A stretch of 51,301 bases of DNA from Isoptericola halalbus (GCA_009663185.1 VJZX01000006.1:1-51301); one strand, 5' to 3'. Positions 7,426 through 17,448 are shown, counted from the stretch's first letter. Translations and numbers: made by a program. Notes: generated from the sequence alone by a model not told the origin.

Positions 7426-10400
7426 TCAGCTGCAGGTGACCTCCCCGTAGCCGTGCTCCGTGCTCACGCCGTCGGCGGTGACCGTGACCACGCCGCCCCC
7501 GAGCGTCGTCGACCGGGCCGGGAACGTCTCGGTCCAGGTCTTGCCCGCGCCGAGAGCGCCGCGGTCGCGCGTCCCGAGGGCGGTCGCGATCTCGGAGGGC
7601 ACCGTCGCGTCGGACGTGTTGGTCACGCGCACGTCGAGGGAGGGCCGCGAGGAGCTGCACGCGGCCGTGACCTTCACGCTGACCGGGCTGACCACCGCCA
7701 TCGGCGCGACCTCGATCGAGTCCACGACCGGAGCCCACCGGGAACGCAGCGGGAAGTCCGGCCACTGCTCGGACGCGAGCGTCACGCCGTCGAAGTTCGG
7801 CGCCTCGTGCGAGGAGAACCGGATCGAGTTCTTACCTGCCTCGAGCTGGACCGGCACCGTCAGCACCCAGAAGTTGTTCTGGTGGAAGCTGTGCGGGAAC
7901 AGCACAGGTTCGGCGGTGCCGCCGTTGACGCTGATGTCGGCCCGGCGCGCGATCGGGTCGGGGTTGTAGTGCGACGCCGGCGACTGCTCCGGGTTGGAGT
8001 ACCGGACCCGCATCGCGTACGTCCCTGCCTTCTCGACCGTGAGGTCGAAGGTCAGCGCGCTCGTGTTGCCGGGCTCGCCCCCGATCCCGTCGACCGCCTT
8101 GTCGCCCGCGGCCAGCGAGAGGTCGACGACCGCGGCCGACCCGGACAGCGTGGCGTCCTCGGCCTGGTACGACGTGGCCGGCAGCGCGTCGTCGTCGGAC
8201 GTCACGCGCAGCCGGTCGACGAGGACGCCGTCGCCGGCACCGGTCAGCACGACCTTGTTGATGCCGCCGGACAGCGACACCCGGACCTGGTCACCGTTGG
8301 CATCGACCGTGCCGGCCGCGTGCCCGTTGACGGTCACCTCGGCGCTGCCGCCACCGCCCAGGACGTCCGTGACCAGGCGCGCCGCCGCGTCGTCCTCGGA
8401 GTACACCCAGAACGTCGCGGTCTGCCCGCCGGCCACCCGGGCGGCGCCCGACCCGGAGACCTCCGTCCCCGCGGCGAGGCCGGCCGGCTCGTAGACCGCT
8501 GCGGCCCCGTCCAGGGTGGCCAGCTCGGCCTCGTAGACGCTCGTGCCGGCCGTCGGGCTGGGCAGGGTCAGCGTGATGCGGTCGACGATCGCGTCACCGC
8601 GCGTCGCGCCGGTCCCGTCGAGGCTGGCTGCCGCGAGCGAGATCGTGTGCGTGCCGGCCGTCAGCTCGACGGTCGTGTCGACGTGGTCCCACACGACCCA
8701 CTTGTAGCCGAGCGGGAGGAACAGCTCCTGCTCCGCACCGCCGTCGACCCTCAGGAAGACGTTCGTCGGCCCCTGCTCGGCGACCAGCCCGAAGGTGTTG
8801 AGGCTGTTCGCGAAGACGGACAGGTCGTAGGTGCCGTCCTGCGGCACGGTGACCTGGAAGTCCAGGACGCCGTTCGACCCGGTCCGCAGCCCGCCGACGT
8901 TGTAGCCGCCCGAGGTGTAGAACTTGCTGACGTTCGACGGCGAGCCCTCCGGGCCGTTCCTGGAGTACCCCGTGCCGGTGTACTTCGCGGCCTCGGCCTC
9001 GAAGCTCCCGGTCCAGGTCACCGGGTCGGTGGCGGCCGTCGTCCCCGCGCCTCCCGGCGTGACGACGACCTCGTACGCCGACGACTCGTCGAGGAGCGGC
9101 AGGGTCTTGCCGTCGAAGGCGAGCGACACCGTCGAGCCGGTCACCGCCAGGTCGAGCGCGGCGCGGTGCCGCGGCTGTGCGGAGTCGCCGATCTGACCCG
9201 TCCACGGGACCTCGCGCACGGTGACGTGCACGGTGTCGCCGAAGACGTCCGCCGGGACGTCCTTGACGATCACGTTGGCCTCGCCCGCGGCGCCGCCGAA
9301 CAGCACGCGCGACTGCCGCTTGTCCTCGTCGAGCGTCGCCACGCCCTGCAGCGTGTAGTTCCGGCCGGGCGACGGCGGGGTGACCTTGACCGTGTGGCCG
9401 GTCATCGAGGCGTACGCGTTCAGGAGCCACCACTGGCCGTTGGCCCGGTTGGCCTGGACCGCGGAGTCGGAGAGGTTCCCGTCGATGTTCCAGTACGCGA
9501 TGTCGGCGTCGACCTTGGACTCCTCGATCGCGGCGACCCACTGGATCATCTGGCCCGGAACGGACGTGTGGTAGTTGAACGCGTACTCGTTGATGTTGAT
9601 CGGCAGGTGCGTGCCCGCGTACTTCGTGCCCGCGAACACCTCGTCCTCCCAGCCCCGGTAGCGGGCCACGGAGTCACGGATGCTCTGCGGGTGGCTCAGC
9701 TCGTGCCAGGTGATGACCTCCGGCACGGTGCCGGCCTTGACCGTGTGCTGCAGGAAACCCTTGACCTGCGAGTACAGGATGCTCGTGTTCGGACCCGAGA
9801 TGCGCGCGTCCGGCATCTTGTCCTTGATGAGCGCGTACACCTTGTCCCACGCGGCGAAGTAGTGCGTGGGGTTGTTGAGCCAGCTCACCCGGTTGTAGCT
9901 CCACTGTCCGGTCCCGAACATGTTGCCCTCGGGCTCGTTGAACGGCACGAAGACGATGTTGTCCTGGTACTCCGCCGGGAGCTGCAGCACCTGGTCCACC
10001 TGGTTGGCGATCTTGCCCAGGTAGGTGTCGAGCTTCTCCTCCGGCGTGGCCCCGGGCCACTCGTACGGGAACCCGCGGTGGATGTCCGTCATGTAGATGT
10101 AGACGTCGCCGTCGGTGGCGTCCGCCAGTGGCCGGACGACCTCCAGCGCGTCCGCACCGGGGTGCTGCGGCCCGTCCTGCGCCTTGGTCGAGACCGTCCG
10201 CAGGGCCATGCCCTCGATGAGGTTCTGCGACGGCACGCCCTCGCCGTACAGCCCGTACAGCGTGCCGGACGCCCCGCCGTGGAACGCGCCCGTGTCGGTG
10301 CCCAGGTCCACGATGAGCTCGCCCGGGAGCTTGACCGTCACCGTGGCGGTGACGGTCGAGCCCGCGGCCTGGCCGGACACCGTGAACGTGCCGCGCGCCG

Positions 10401-11343
10401 CGTACTGCGCCGGGTCGACGGCGTCCCACGTGACCGGGACGTCCCGGTCGTAGCCGTCGGAGAACGTCGCCCGGGTCGTGGCGGGAAGCTTCGGCGCGAC
10501 GCCGACGGACGTCGTGACGTCGTACGTGCTGGTCGCGACCCCGGTCGCGGTCGGGAGCTCGCCGACGAGCTCGGCGACCTGGCCCGCCGTCAACGCGCTG
10601 CGGTAGATGCGGAAGTCGTCCACGGCGCCGTCCAACAGCGGGTCGGGGTAGAACGACTTGCCGATGTAGCCGGCGTGCGGCGCGCTCGCGTCGAGGAGCT
10701 GCCCGGCCGAGATGGTCGTCGCGGCGGACGCGACGGCGACGCCGTCGAGGTACATGGTGACACGGTCGGCAGTCGTGTCGAGCGTCGTCGTGACCGTCAC
10801 CCAGTCGCCCGTCCTGAGCGGCCCGTACCCGGTCACCTGCGCCTCGGCGCCGCCGCCGTTCGTCGTCACGGCGGTACGGAGACTGCCGCCGCCGTTCGAC
10901 GGCGTGGCGAACAGGTAGCGCTGCGTGTTCGTGCCGAGGTCGAAGATCCGCTGCCACGCCCCGCCGACGCCGTCCCAGCGCACCCGCGCCGTGACCGTGA
11001 GGTCCGTCGCGCCCTCGAGCGCGCCGCGCGGGATCGTCACGTAGCCGCCGCCCGAGCCGCCGGCCAGGTCGAGCGCCGAGCCGCCGCCCTCGGCCGTGAC
11101 CACGGACGTGCTGCCCGCGACGGTACCGTCGAGGCCGTGCCCCGAGACGTCGGGCACCGTCGTACTGGTGATCTCTTCCATCGAGTAGTGCAGATCGGGC
11201 TCCGGAACCTCGGCGGCTGCGGCCGAGGGGGCCACCGTCGCCCCGGCGACCGTGCCGGCCGCGAGGGCCAGGACCGTGGACAGCGCCGTGGAGCGCACCC
11301 TGGCAGTCCGCCGCGGCGTGCGCCGCGAGGATGTCGTTCTCAT
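7426..11343 (-). CDS. Secreted multimodular clan-A glycosidase with LamG, Ig-like and CBM35/6-like modules
   Basis: 1305 residues. Signal peptide about 1-44, cleaved after APSAAAA. About 48-260: LamG/concanavalin-type beta-sandwich (LDGAVDDFRIYRSALTAGQV). About 268-338: bacterial Ig-like domain of the Big_4 kind (TFSDGYDRDVPVTWDAVD). About 342-765: TIM-barrel glycosidase with a candidate acid/base Glu about 470 (FVPFNEPEGN) and candidate nucleophile Glu about 586 (PININEYAFN), the spacing of clan GH-A enzymes such as GH39; the exact family is not assigned. About 778-1205: three beta-sandwich carbohydrate-binding modules opening EAEAA, YEAELA and YQAEDA (CBM35/CBM6 style). About 1215-1305: small Ig-like tail. 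It is probably the extracellular enzyme feeding the transporter and cytoplasmic hydrolases upstream. It is separated from them by a terminator and probably has its own promoter. Confidence 0.8.
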   Translation of the reverse strand: MRTTSSRRTPRRTARVRSTALSTVLALAAGTVAGATVAPSAAAAEVPEPDLHYSMEEITSTTVPDVSGHGLDGTVAGSTSVVTAEGGGSALDLAGGSGGGYVTIPRGALEGATDLTVTARVRWDGVGGAWQRIFDLGTNTQRYLFATPSNGGGSLRTAVTTNGGGAEAQVTGYGPLRTGDWVTVTTTLDTTADRVTMYLDGVAVASAATTISAGQLLDASAPHAGYIGKSFYPDPLLDGAVDDFRIYRSALTAGQVAELVGELPTATGVATSTYDVTTSVGVAPKLPATTRATFSDGYDRDVPVTWDAVDPAQYAARGTFTVSGQAAGSTVTATVTVKLPGELIVDLGTDTGAFHGGASGTLYGLYGEGVPSQNLIEGMALRTVSTKAQDGPQHPGADALEVVRPLADATDGDVYIYMTDIHRGFPYEWPGATPEEKLDTYLGKIANQVDQVLQLPAEYQDNIVFVPFNEPEGNMFGTGQWSYNRVSWLNNPTHYFAAWDKVYALIKDKMPDARISGPNTSILYSQVKGFLQHTVKAGTVPEVITWHELSHPQSIRDSVARYRGWEDEVFAGTKYAGTHLPININEYAFNYHTSVPGQMIQWVAAIEESKVDADIAYWNIDGNLSDSAVQANRANGQWWLLNAYASMTGHTVKVTPPSPGRNYTLQGVATLDEDKRQSRVLFGGAAGEANVIVKDVPADVFGDTVHVTVREVPWTGQIGDSAQPRHRAALDLAVTGSTVSLAFDGKTLPLLDESSAYEVVVTPGGAGTTAATDPVTWTGSFEAEAAKYTGTGYSRNGPEGSPSNVSKFYTSGGYNVGGLRTGSNGVLDFQVTVPQDGTYDLSVFANSLNTFGLVAEQGPTNVFLRVDGGAEQELFLPLGYKWVVWDHVDTTVELTAGTHTISLAAASLDGTGATRGDAIVDRITLTLPSPTAGTSVYEAELATLDGAAAVYEPAGLAAGTEVSGSGAARVAGGQTATFWVYSEDDAAARLVTDVLGGGGSAEVTVNGHAAGTVDANGDQVRVSLSGGINKVVLTGAGDGVLVDRLRVTSDDDALPATSYQAEDATLSGSAAVVDLSLAAGDKAVDGIGGEPGNTSALTFDLTVEKAGTYAMRVRYSNPEQSPASHYNPDPIARRADISVNGGTAEPVLFPHSFHQNNFWVLTVPVQLEAGKNSIRFSSHEAPNFDGVTLASEQWPDFPLRSRWAPVVDSIEVAPMAVVSPVSVKVTAACSSSRPSLDVRVTNTSDATVPSEIATALGTRDRGALGAGKTWTETFPARSTTLGGGVVTVTADGVSTEHGYGEVTCS

Positions 11344-11464
11344 CGTCGAGTACCTCTCTGGTCGTCGCGCGCCGTCGGCACGCGCTCGAACGTCGTCGTA
11401 CGAGCTCGCCCCCTGCTCGCCGCGGGGCGGTCCTTGCCCTGCCTCCTCTCGTAGCGAATCGCGG

Positions 11465-11476
11465 TGAACCGGTCCG
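11465..11476. promoter_or_regulatory. Degenerate LacI-type operator upstream of the secreted glycosidase
   Basis: TGAACCGGTCCG matches 10 of 12 positions of the perfect palindrome CGAACCGGTTCG found upstream of the lacI gene at 19952. It lies about 120 bp before the glycosidase start, so the same regulator may control both. This is inference from similarity only. Confidence 0.45.
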
Positions 11477-11510
11477 ACGTCGGGCGGCGCGGTACGCCGC
11501 CCGACGTCGG
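11474..11510. terminator. Strong terminator after the GH31 gene
   Basis: A perfect 16-bp stem (CCGACGTCGGGCGGCG and its complement) with a 5-nt loop lies 14 bp beyond the GH31 stop, in the 181-bp gap before the secreted glycosidase. It should end the lacI/transporter/GH127/GH31 transcript. Confidence 0.85.
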
Positions 11511-11524
11511 CGGAGGTGTCGGCG

Positions 11525-13600
11525 TCAGGCGGTACCGCTGGTCCGGCCGACGAGCCCCGGCAGGGCGCCGTCGCGCAGGAACACGGGGACGACGTCGAGC
11601 GGGGCGTCCGCACGGACCGTCGTGCCGCCGTCGTGCACCTCGCCGGTGGCCGCGTCGGTCCACCGGGCGCCCGCGGGCAGGTACACGTCGCGCTGCCGCG
11701 CGCCGGCCTCGAGCACCGGCGCCACCAGGACGTCGGGCCCGAACAGGAACTGGTCGTCGACGTCCCAGGCGGCCGGGTCCGCGGGGAACTCGTGGAACAG
11801 CCCGCGCATGACGGGCTGCCCGTCGGTGTGCGCGGCACGCATGACGTCGCGCACGTACGGGCGCAGCCACTCGCGCAGGTGCACGTACCGGGCGAGCACC
11901 TGGTAGACGTCCTCGCCATAGCTCCACAGCTCGTTGGGGCCGCCCGACCGCAGCCGCGGGGTGCCGTCCGCGGCGACGACGTCCTCGTAGGGCTTCCGGT
12001 CGCCGTGCAGCCGCATCACGGGGCTGAAGGCGCCGAGCTGGAACCAGCGGACGAGCAGCTCGTGGAACGCGGGGTCGCTCGAGTCGCCCCCGTGGAAGCC
12101 GCCGATGTCGGTCGTGAACCACGGGATGCCGGCGACGCCCATGTGGATGCCGGCCGTGACCTGGCGGGCCATGTCCTCGAACGTCGAGTGGATGTCGCCC
12201 GACCACACGAGCGCGCCGTACCGCTGGCTGCCGGCCCAGGCGCACCGTACGAGGTTGACGACGTCGGTCTCGCCGTCGCCCTGCTGCCCGTCGAAGAAGG
12301 CCCGGGAGAACAGCTGCGGGTACACGTTGCCCACCTGGACGTTCGGTCCGGCGTGGTAGCGGTAGGCGTCGAAGTCGTAGACGCCGTACTCCGGCTCGGC
12401 CTCGTCGAGCCAGAACGTGCGGATGCCGTGCTCGGCGTAGTTGCGGCGACACACGTCCCACAGCCAGGTGCGGGCATCGGGGTTCGTCACGTCGAGGAAG
12501 GCGCTCGGCCCCTCGAACGACATCTGCACGTCGAGCCCCCGCTCGGCGCGCACGAGGAGGTTGTTCCGGCGCAGGTGCGAGAAGTTCTCCGACTCCAGCG
12601 AGACCTGCGGCCAGACCGACACCATGAGCTCGACGCCGAGCTCGCGCAGCTCGTCGACCATGGCCGCCGGGTCGGGCCAGAACTCGTCCTCGAACCGGTA
12701 GTCGCCCATGCGTGGCCAGTGGAAGAAGTCCGCCACGATGACGTCGAGCGGCAGGCCGCGGCGCCTGTGCTCGCGGGCCACCTGGAGAAGGTCGTCCTGG
12801 CGGGCGTAGCGCAGCTTGCACTGCCAGAACCCGAGCCCACGCTCGGGCATCATCGGCGCGTGGCCCGTGGCGTCCGCGTAGGCGCGCGAGATCTGGGCCG
12901 GCGTGTCGCCCGCCGTGACCCAGTAGTCGAGCTGACGCGTCGACTCGGCGTACCACTCGGTCCGGTTCGTGCCGAACGTCGCGCGCCCGATCGCGGGGTT
13001 GTGCCACAGGAAGCCGTAGCCGGCGCTCGACAGCACGAACGGCACGCTCGCCTGCGAGTTGCGGTGGGCGAGCTCGAGCGTGGAGCCCTTCAGGTTCAGC
13101 ACGCGCTGCTGGTACTGGCCCATCCCGAAGAGCTTCTCGGCCGGGTCCGACTCGAACGACGCCGTGAGCGTGTGGTCTCCTCCGAGCCGCGGCCGCAGCT
13201 GGCGAGCCCGAAGGTTGAGCGCGCCGCCTCGCCCGAGCTCGCGCAGCAGCAGGCGCCCCGAGGCGTCGTAGAACGCGACGTCGCAGTGGGAGACCTCGTA
13301 GCCCACGGCATGGTGGAGTCCGGCCGAGCACGTCAGCTCGACGCGGATCGCGCCGTTGACGAGCGTGGCGCCGTCGGGTCGGAGCTCGACCTGCGCCTCG
13401 ACGTGCGCCGCCTCGGACGCGTCGGCGGAGGGCGGCAGCAGCGCCCAGTCGGTGTCCTCGACGTCGGCCATGAGCCGGGCGCGCACGCGCACGGAGTCGC
13501 GGCCCCACGGCTCGACGACGAGCGTCTCGCCGCCGCCGCGCCACACGAGCCGGCTCCCCTCGGCCCGGACGGGAAGGTCCTGAGGCGGGTGGTCTGTCAC
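11525..13600 (-). CDS. Cytoplasmic GH31 alpha-glycosidase (alpha-xylosidase/alpha-glucosidase type)
   Basis: 691 residues. I place the start at the GTG at 13600: AAGGAG lies six bases before it, whereas it abuts the in-frame ATG at 13606 with no spacing. There is no signal peptide. N-terminal beta-sandwich about 1-240, TIM barrel after that. Catalytic Asp about 399 in FWLDEAEPEYG and acid/base Asp about 469 in VWSGDIHSTFE are the GH31 pair. The LDEAEP form resembles Xyl31A-like enzymes more than maltase-type (WxDMNE) members, so an alpha-xylosidase or other non-starch activity is likelier; the substrate is not proved. It works on imported oligosaccharide with GH127 upstream. Confidence 0.88.
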   Translation of the reverse strand: MTDHPPQDLPVRAEGSRLVWRGGGETLVVEPWGRDSVRVRARLMADVEDTDWALLPPSADASEAAHVEAQVELRPDGATLVNGAIRVELTCSAGLHHAVGYEVSHCDVAFYDASGRLLLRELGRGGALNLRARQLRPRLGGDHTLTASFESDPAEKLFGMGQYQQRVLNLKGSTLELAHRNSQASVPFVLSSAGYGFLWHNPAIGRATFGTNRTEWYAESTRQLDYWVTAGDTPAQISRAYADATGHAPMMPERGLGFWQCKLRYARQDDLLQVAREHRRRGLPLDVIVADFFHWPRMGDYRFEDEFWPDPAAMVDELRELGVELMVSVWPQVSLESENFSHLRRNNLLVRAERGLDVQMSFEGPSAFLDVTNPDARTWLWDVCRRNYAEHGIRTFWLDEAEPEYGVYDFDAYRYHAGPNVQVGNVYPQLFSRAFFDGQQGDGETDVVNLVRCAWAGSQRYGALVWSGDIHSTFEDMARQVTAGIHMGVAGIPWFTTDIGGFHGGDSSDPAFHELLVRWFQLGAFSPVMRLHGDRKPYEDVVAADGTPRLRSGGPNELWSYGEDVYQVLARYVHLREWLRPYVRDVMRAAHTDGQPVMRGLFHEFPADPAAWDVDDQFLFGPDVLVAPVLEAGARQRDVYLPAGARWTDAATGEVHDGGTTVRADAPLDVVPVFLRDGALPGLVGRTSGTA

Positions 13601-13651
13601 GTGCATCTCCTTCGTGCTGAGTTCGGGGTCGTCATCGGATCGTCGGCGCCG

Positions 13652-15622
13652 TCACTGCACCGGCACGAAGACCCGCATGGTGGACGGGCCGCGCTCGGCC
13701 CACCGGTGGTAGGGCACGAGCGGGACGTCGATCGCGGGCCCGTCCGGCACCGCCGCAGGTGGCCCTGCGGAGAACGGTGGCCGCCCGGGCCCGGCCGCGA
13801 CCGGGGCGAGCACGCCGACGCGGACGAGCGCGCCGTCCTCGTGCGCACGGGGAGCGACCGAGGTGTCGATCCGCACGTCCTCGAGCGCGACGTCGTCGGG
13901 CAGGTCGACCGACTCGAGGCACAGCACGAGCGGACCGCGCTCTACCGCGACGGCGCCCCGCAGCGCGTCGACGCGCGGGTCCGGCCACGTGAGCCGCGGC
14001 TCGGTGGGCAGGTCGAGCGTGAAGACGTCGCCCGGGGTGAACGTCCGGCGGACCTCGGCCCAGCCCGGCGCGACCGGCCGCGGCCCCCCGTCATCCGGCT
14101 CGCCCTGTGCCCCGAGGGTCGCGCCGTCCGCCCAGTGCGGCACGCGCAGCCGCAGCGTGATCGGACGGTCGGGCGCGTCCAGAACCTCGACCCGGACGAG
14201 CCCGTCGGCGGGGTAGGCGGTGCGGACCCGCAGTGCGACCTGGCCGCCGTCGTCGAGCGCGACGCGCAGCTCGGCCGGCGCGTGCTGGACGAGCGAGACG
14301 ACGTCGCCGGAGACCGTCGCCGCGTACGCCTGCCACGAGGCGAGCGTGCGGGCGACGTTCGTGGGGCAGCAGGAGACGTCGAACCACGGGGCGCGGACCC
14401 CGCCCTCGGCACGCGGGTTCTCGGTGTCGGCGCGCACGTCGGCGCCGGGCTCGCGCTGCTGGAGCGGGTTGGCGTAGAAGAAGGCGCGCCCGTCGGAGCG
14501 CGGCGAGGTGGCCACGACGTTGTAGAAGGTGCGCTCCATGAGGTCGGCGTAGCGGGCGTCGCCGGTCGCCAGAAGGAGCCGCCAGGACACCATGACCGAC
14601 GCGACGCCGGCGCACGTCTCGCAGTAGGCGCGGTCCGCCGGCAGCTCCCAGTCGTCGCCGAAGCCCTCGTCCTGGTGCCGCGAGCCCATGCCCCCGGTGA
14701 GGTAGGTGCGGCGCTCGACCGAGCGGGTCCACTGCCGCTCGACGGCGGCGAGCAGCTCGTCGTCGCCCGTGTCGACCGCGACGTCGACCGCGCCGGCGGC
14801 GAGGTACAGCGCCCGGACGGCGTGACCGCGCCAGACGCCGGCGTCGCGCACGGGCACGTCGTCCTGAAAGTACGACGGCCCGAGCAGCGCGACGGGCGGA
14901 AGCGTGCCGTGCCCGCGGCGCTCCAGGAAGCGCCGGGCCTGCTCGGTGTACCGCGGCTCGCCGAGCGCACGGCCCAGCTCGGCCAGGCCCACCTCGATCT
15001 CGGGGTGCCCGCAGATGCCGTCGCGGCCGCCCTCGCCGAACTCCCGGCACACGTGGTCCGCGGCGCGCCGGGCGACCTCGACGAGCCGGTCGTGGCCCCC
15101 CGTGCGCACGCGCGCCACGGCCGCCTGGAGCAGGTGCCCGGTGCAGTACAGCTCGTGCCCGCTGGACAGGTCGGTGTACCGGTCCGGCTGTCCCGCATGG
15201 CCGAAGCACGTGTTGAGGTAGCCGTCGTCGTCCTGGGCCGCGGCGACGCGGTCGACGAGCGCGTTGAAGCTCGCGTCCACCGAGGCGTCGCCCGTGCGGC
15301 CGTGCTCCCACGCGAGAGCCTCGAGCAGCTTGTACACCTCGGAGTCGGAGAACTGCCAGCCCGGGCGGTCCCCGCCCGTGCTGCCGGCGGCCACCCGGTC
15401 GAAGTTCGCGACCCAGCCGAGCCGCTCCATCCATTCGAGGCAGTGCGCGAGCGTGGCACGGGCGTTGGTCTCCTGCAGCGCGCCCCAGAACCCGCCGTCG
15501 AGCCGGACCTCGCCGACGCCGACGCCGCGGTGCGCACCACCGGGCGCGACGGGGCGGGCGAGGTCCGGGCCGGCGAAGGTGCGCTCGGAAGGGGCGGCCG
15601 AGGCCGTGCTGCTGTCGGTCAT
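13652..15622 (-). CDS. GH127 beta-L-arabinofuranosidase-like protein (DUF1680)
   Basis: 656 residues, no signal peptide. Opens LDGGFWGALQETNARATL, typical of the family, with an (alpha/alpha)6 barrel rich in ELYCTGHLLQAAV- and YLTGGMGSRHQDEGFG-type motifs. The zinc/catalytic set known from Bifidobacterium HypBA1 (Glu338, Cys340, Cys417, Cys418) is matched here by Glu335 and Cys337 in CETCAG and by Cys418-Cys419 in DVSCCPTNVART, almost the same numbering. The family removes terminal beta-L-arabinofuranosyl units, so the operon may degrade arabinose-bearing plant glycoprotein or polysaccharide fragments. It lies 10 bp after the permease gene. Confidence 0.9.
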   Translation of the reverse strand: MTDSSTASAAPSERTFAGPDLARPVAPGGAHRGVGVGEVRLDGGFWGALQETNARATLAHCLEWMERLGWVANFDRVAAGSTGGDRPGWQFSDSEVYKLLEALAWEHGRTGDASVDASFNALVDRVAAAQDDDGYLNTCFGHAGQPDRYTDLSSGHELYCTGHLLQAAVARVRTGGHDRLVEVARRAADHVCREFGEGGRDGICGHPEIEVGLAELGRALGEPRYTEQARRFLERRGHGTLPPVALLGPSYFQDDVPVRDAGVWRGHAVRALYLAAGAVDVAVDTGDDELLAAVERQWTRSVERRTYLTGGMGSRHQDEGFGDDWELPADRAYCETCAGVASVMVSWRLLLATGDARYADLMERTFYNVVATSPRSDGRAFFYANPLQQREPGADVRADTENPRAEGGVRAPWFDVSCCPTNVARTLASWQAYAATVSGDVVSLVQHAPAELRVALDDGGQVALRVRTAYPADGLVRVEVLDAPDRPITLRLRVPHWADGATLGAQGEPDDGGPRPVAPGWAEVRRTFTPGDVFTLDLPTEPRLTWPDPRVDALRGAVAVERGPLVLCLESVDLPDDVALEDVRIDTSVAPRAHEDGALVRVGVLAPVAAGPGRPPFSAGPPAAVPDGPAIDVPLVPYHRWAERGPSTMRVFVPVQ

Positions 15623-15631
15623 GGTCGTCCT

Positions 15632-16471
15632 TCAGTCCTTGACGGCACCGGCGGTGACACCCGCGGCCACGTAGCGCTGGGCGACGACGAGCAGGACCGC
15701 CGCCGGCACGGACGCGACGACGGCGGTCGCCATGATCGCGTTCCACTGCGTGGTGTTGTTGCCGATGTAGTTGTAGATCCCGAGCGTGATCGGGATGAGG
15801 TCGCCGTTGCGGTTGAGCGTCGAGGCGAAGATGAAGTCCGACCACGCCCAGAGGAAGGCGAAGAGCGAGACCGTCAGCGTCGAGTTGCGGCTGAGCGGCA
15901 GGATCACGGACGTGAAGGTCCGCCACGCCCCGGCGCCGTCGATGCGCGCCGCTTGGAGCATCTCCCGCGGGATGCCGGACATGAAGGCCGAGTAGAGCAG
16001 GACGGCGAACGGCACGGCGACGGTCGAGTCGGCGACGATGAGCCCGCCGACGGTGTTGAGCAGCCCGAGCCGCACGTAGACCGCGTAGAAGCCCATGGCC
16101 ATGACGACCGCCGGGATCATCTGCGCGACGAGCAGGACGAAGTTGAGCGTCCGGCGGCCCCGCAGGTTGAGCAGCGCGAGCGCGTACCCCGCCGGGGCGG
16201 CGATGACGACCGTGAGAGCCACGCAGCCGAAGCCGATGAGCAGGCTCGTCCCCAGCGCGGGGAGTTGCTGGGCTAGCACGGCCTGGTAGCCCTCGAACGT
16301 CGGGTCCCAGGGGAACCAGTGCGGCGGGTCGGCGCGCAGGTCGCGCGTGCGGGTCAGCGAGACGTTGAACATCCAGTAGACCGGGAAGAGCATGAGGGCC
16401 GTGAAGATCAGGCCCAGCACGGTCTTCCACCATGTCCTTGTGAGCGGCCGGCGCCTGATCATGACCGTCAT
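15632..16471 (-). CDS. Sugar ABC transporter permease, MalG-type (CUT1)
   Basis: 279 residues from the ATG at 16471 (GGAGGAG nearby), overlapping the previous permease stop as ATGA. Six membrane segments. The EAA loop, contacting the ATPase, reads REMLQAARIDGAGAWRTFTS ... ILPLSR. It ends with the short GAVKD tail common in MalG-type permeases. It pairs with the MalF-type permease and the lipoprotein upstream to import an oligosaccharide. No ATPase gene is present in the operon. Confidence 0.92.
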   Translation of the reverse strand: MTVMIRRRPLTRTWWKTVLGLIFTALMLFPVYWMFNVSLTRTRDLRADPPHWFPWDPTFEGYQAVLAQQLPALGTSLLIGFGCVALTVVIAAPAGYALALLNLRGRRTLNFVLLVAQMIPAVVMAMGFYAVYVRLGLLNTVGGLIVADSTVAVPFAVLLYSAFMSGIPREMLQAARIDGAGAWRTFTSVILPLSRNSTLTVSLFAFLWAWSDFIFASTLNRNGDLIPITLGIYNYIGNNTTQWNAIMATAVVASVPAAVLLVVAQRYVAAGVTAGAVKD

Positions 16472-17448
16472 GACTCCTCCTGTCGGCGTTGGAGCTGCAG
16501 GTACAGGAACCCGAACACCAGGGCGATGACGATCAGGACGTTGCCCACCGCCGCCGCGGGCGAGAAGTCGGGCTGACCGGTCCCGAACGCCTCGCGGTAG
16601 GACCAGATGGCGAACGTCGTCGACGAGTTGCCCGGCCCGCCCGTCGTCATGATCCAGATGACGTCGACGACCTTGAGTGTGTAGATGAGCCCGAGCAGCA
16701 GGGTGATCGCCGAGACCGGCCGCAGCAGCGGGAACGTGACGCTCCAGAACTGCCGCCACGGGCCCGCGCCGTCGAGGGACGCCGCCTCGTAGACGTCACC
16801 GGGGATGTTCTGCAGGCCCGAGTAGAGGATCACCAGGTTGAACGGGATCCCCAGCCAGATGTTGGCGATCGTCACCGAGATCAGCGCGGTGTCGGGCGAG
16901 GTGAGCCAGTTGATCTGGCCGATGCCGAACGCCTCGAGCACCGAGTTGACGATGCCGTTGTCGCTGGCCAGCATCCACGCCCACGTCGACGCCGAGACGA
17001 TGAGCGGCAGCAGCCACGGGACGAGGAACATCCCGCGCAGCACCGCCGACAGCTGGAAGCCGGACCGGAAGAAGACCGCGAGCGCCAGCCCGATCGCGTA
17101 CTGGAACGCGATCGAGACGAGCGTGAAGACCGCCGTGTTCCACAGCGCCGTTCCGAAGACCGACGAGCCGAACACCTCGGCGTACTTCTCGAGACCGACG
17201 AACTCGGCGTTCCCCTGGACGAACGCGCGGATCGTGTAGTCGTGCACCGACAGGTCGATGTTGCGCCACAGCGGGTACGCGTAGAACAGCACGAGGTAGA
17301 CCAGCAGCGGAGCCGCGAAGCCCACGGCTGCCCACCGGCTCGCGCCCGGTGCTCTTCCTCGACGCCGCCCGGCGGGCGTGGCGGGCACGGTGCCCGCCAC
17401 GCCGCGCCGGTCACGCGACGTCCCGACGGCGGTCGGGGTGGTGGTCAT
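16468..17448 (-). CDS. Sugar ABC transporter permease, MalF-type (CUT1)
   Basis: 326 residues from the ATG at 17448. A basic Ala/Pro-rich N-terminal tail of about 35 residues is followed by six membrane segments starting AAVGFAAPLLVYLVLFYAYP. The EAA loop is GDVYEAASLDGAGPWRQFWS ... TFPLLRP. Heterodimer partner of the downstream MalG-type permease. Confidence 0.92.
   Translation of the reverse strand: MTTTPTAVGTSRDRRGVAGTVPATPAGRRRGRAPGASRWAAVGFAAPLLVYLVLFYAYPLWRNIDLSVHDYTIRAFVQGNAEFVGLEKYAEVFGSSVFGTALWNTAVFTLVSIAFQYAIGLALAVFFRSGFQLSAVLRGMFLVPWLLPLIVSASTWAWMLASDNGIVNSVLEAFGIGQINWLTSPDTALISVTIANIWLGIPFNLVILYSGLQNIPGDVYEAASLDGAGPWRQFWSVTFPLLRPVSAITLLLGLIYTLKVVDVIWIMTTGGPGNSSTTFAIWSYREAFGTGQPDFSPAAAVGNVLIVIALVFGFLYLQLQRRQEES

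Noticed and set aside
13601-13606. ATG at 13606 as the GH31 start
   Set aside because: The Shine-Dalgarno AAGGAG directly touches this ATG; the GTG at 13600 has proper six-base spacing. The difference is two residues.
11516-16276. Very long + strand open frame (1586 codons) across GH31, GH127 and a permease gene
   Set aside because: It is the antisense shadow of three genes with clear catalytic motifs on the minus strand; its product is Arg/Val/Gly-rich with no recognisable domain. Such frames are expected at this GC content.
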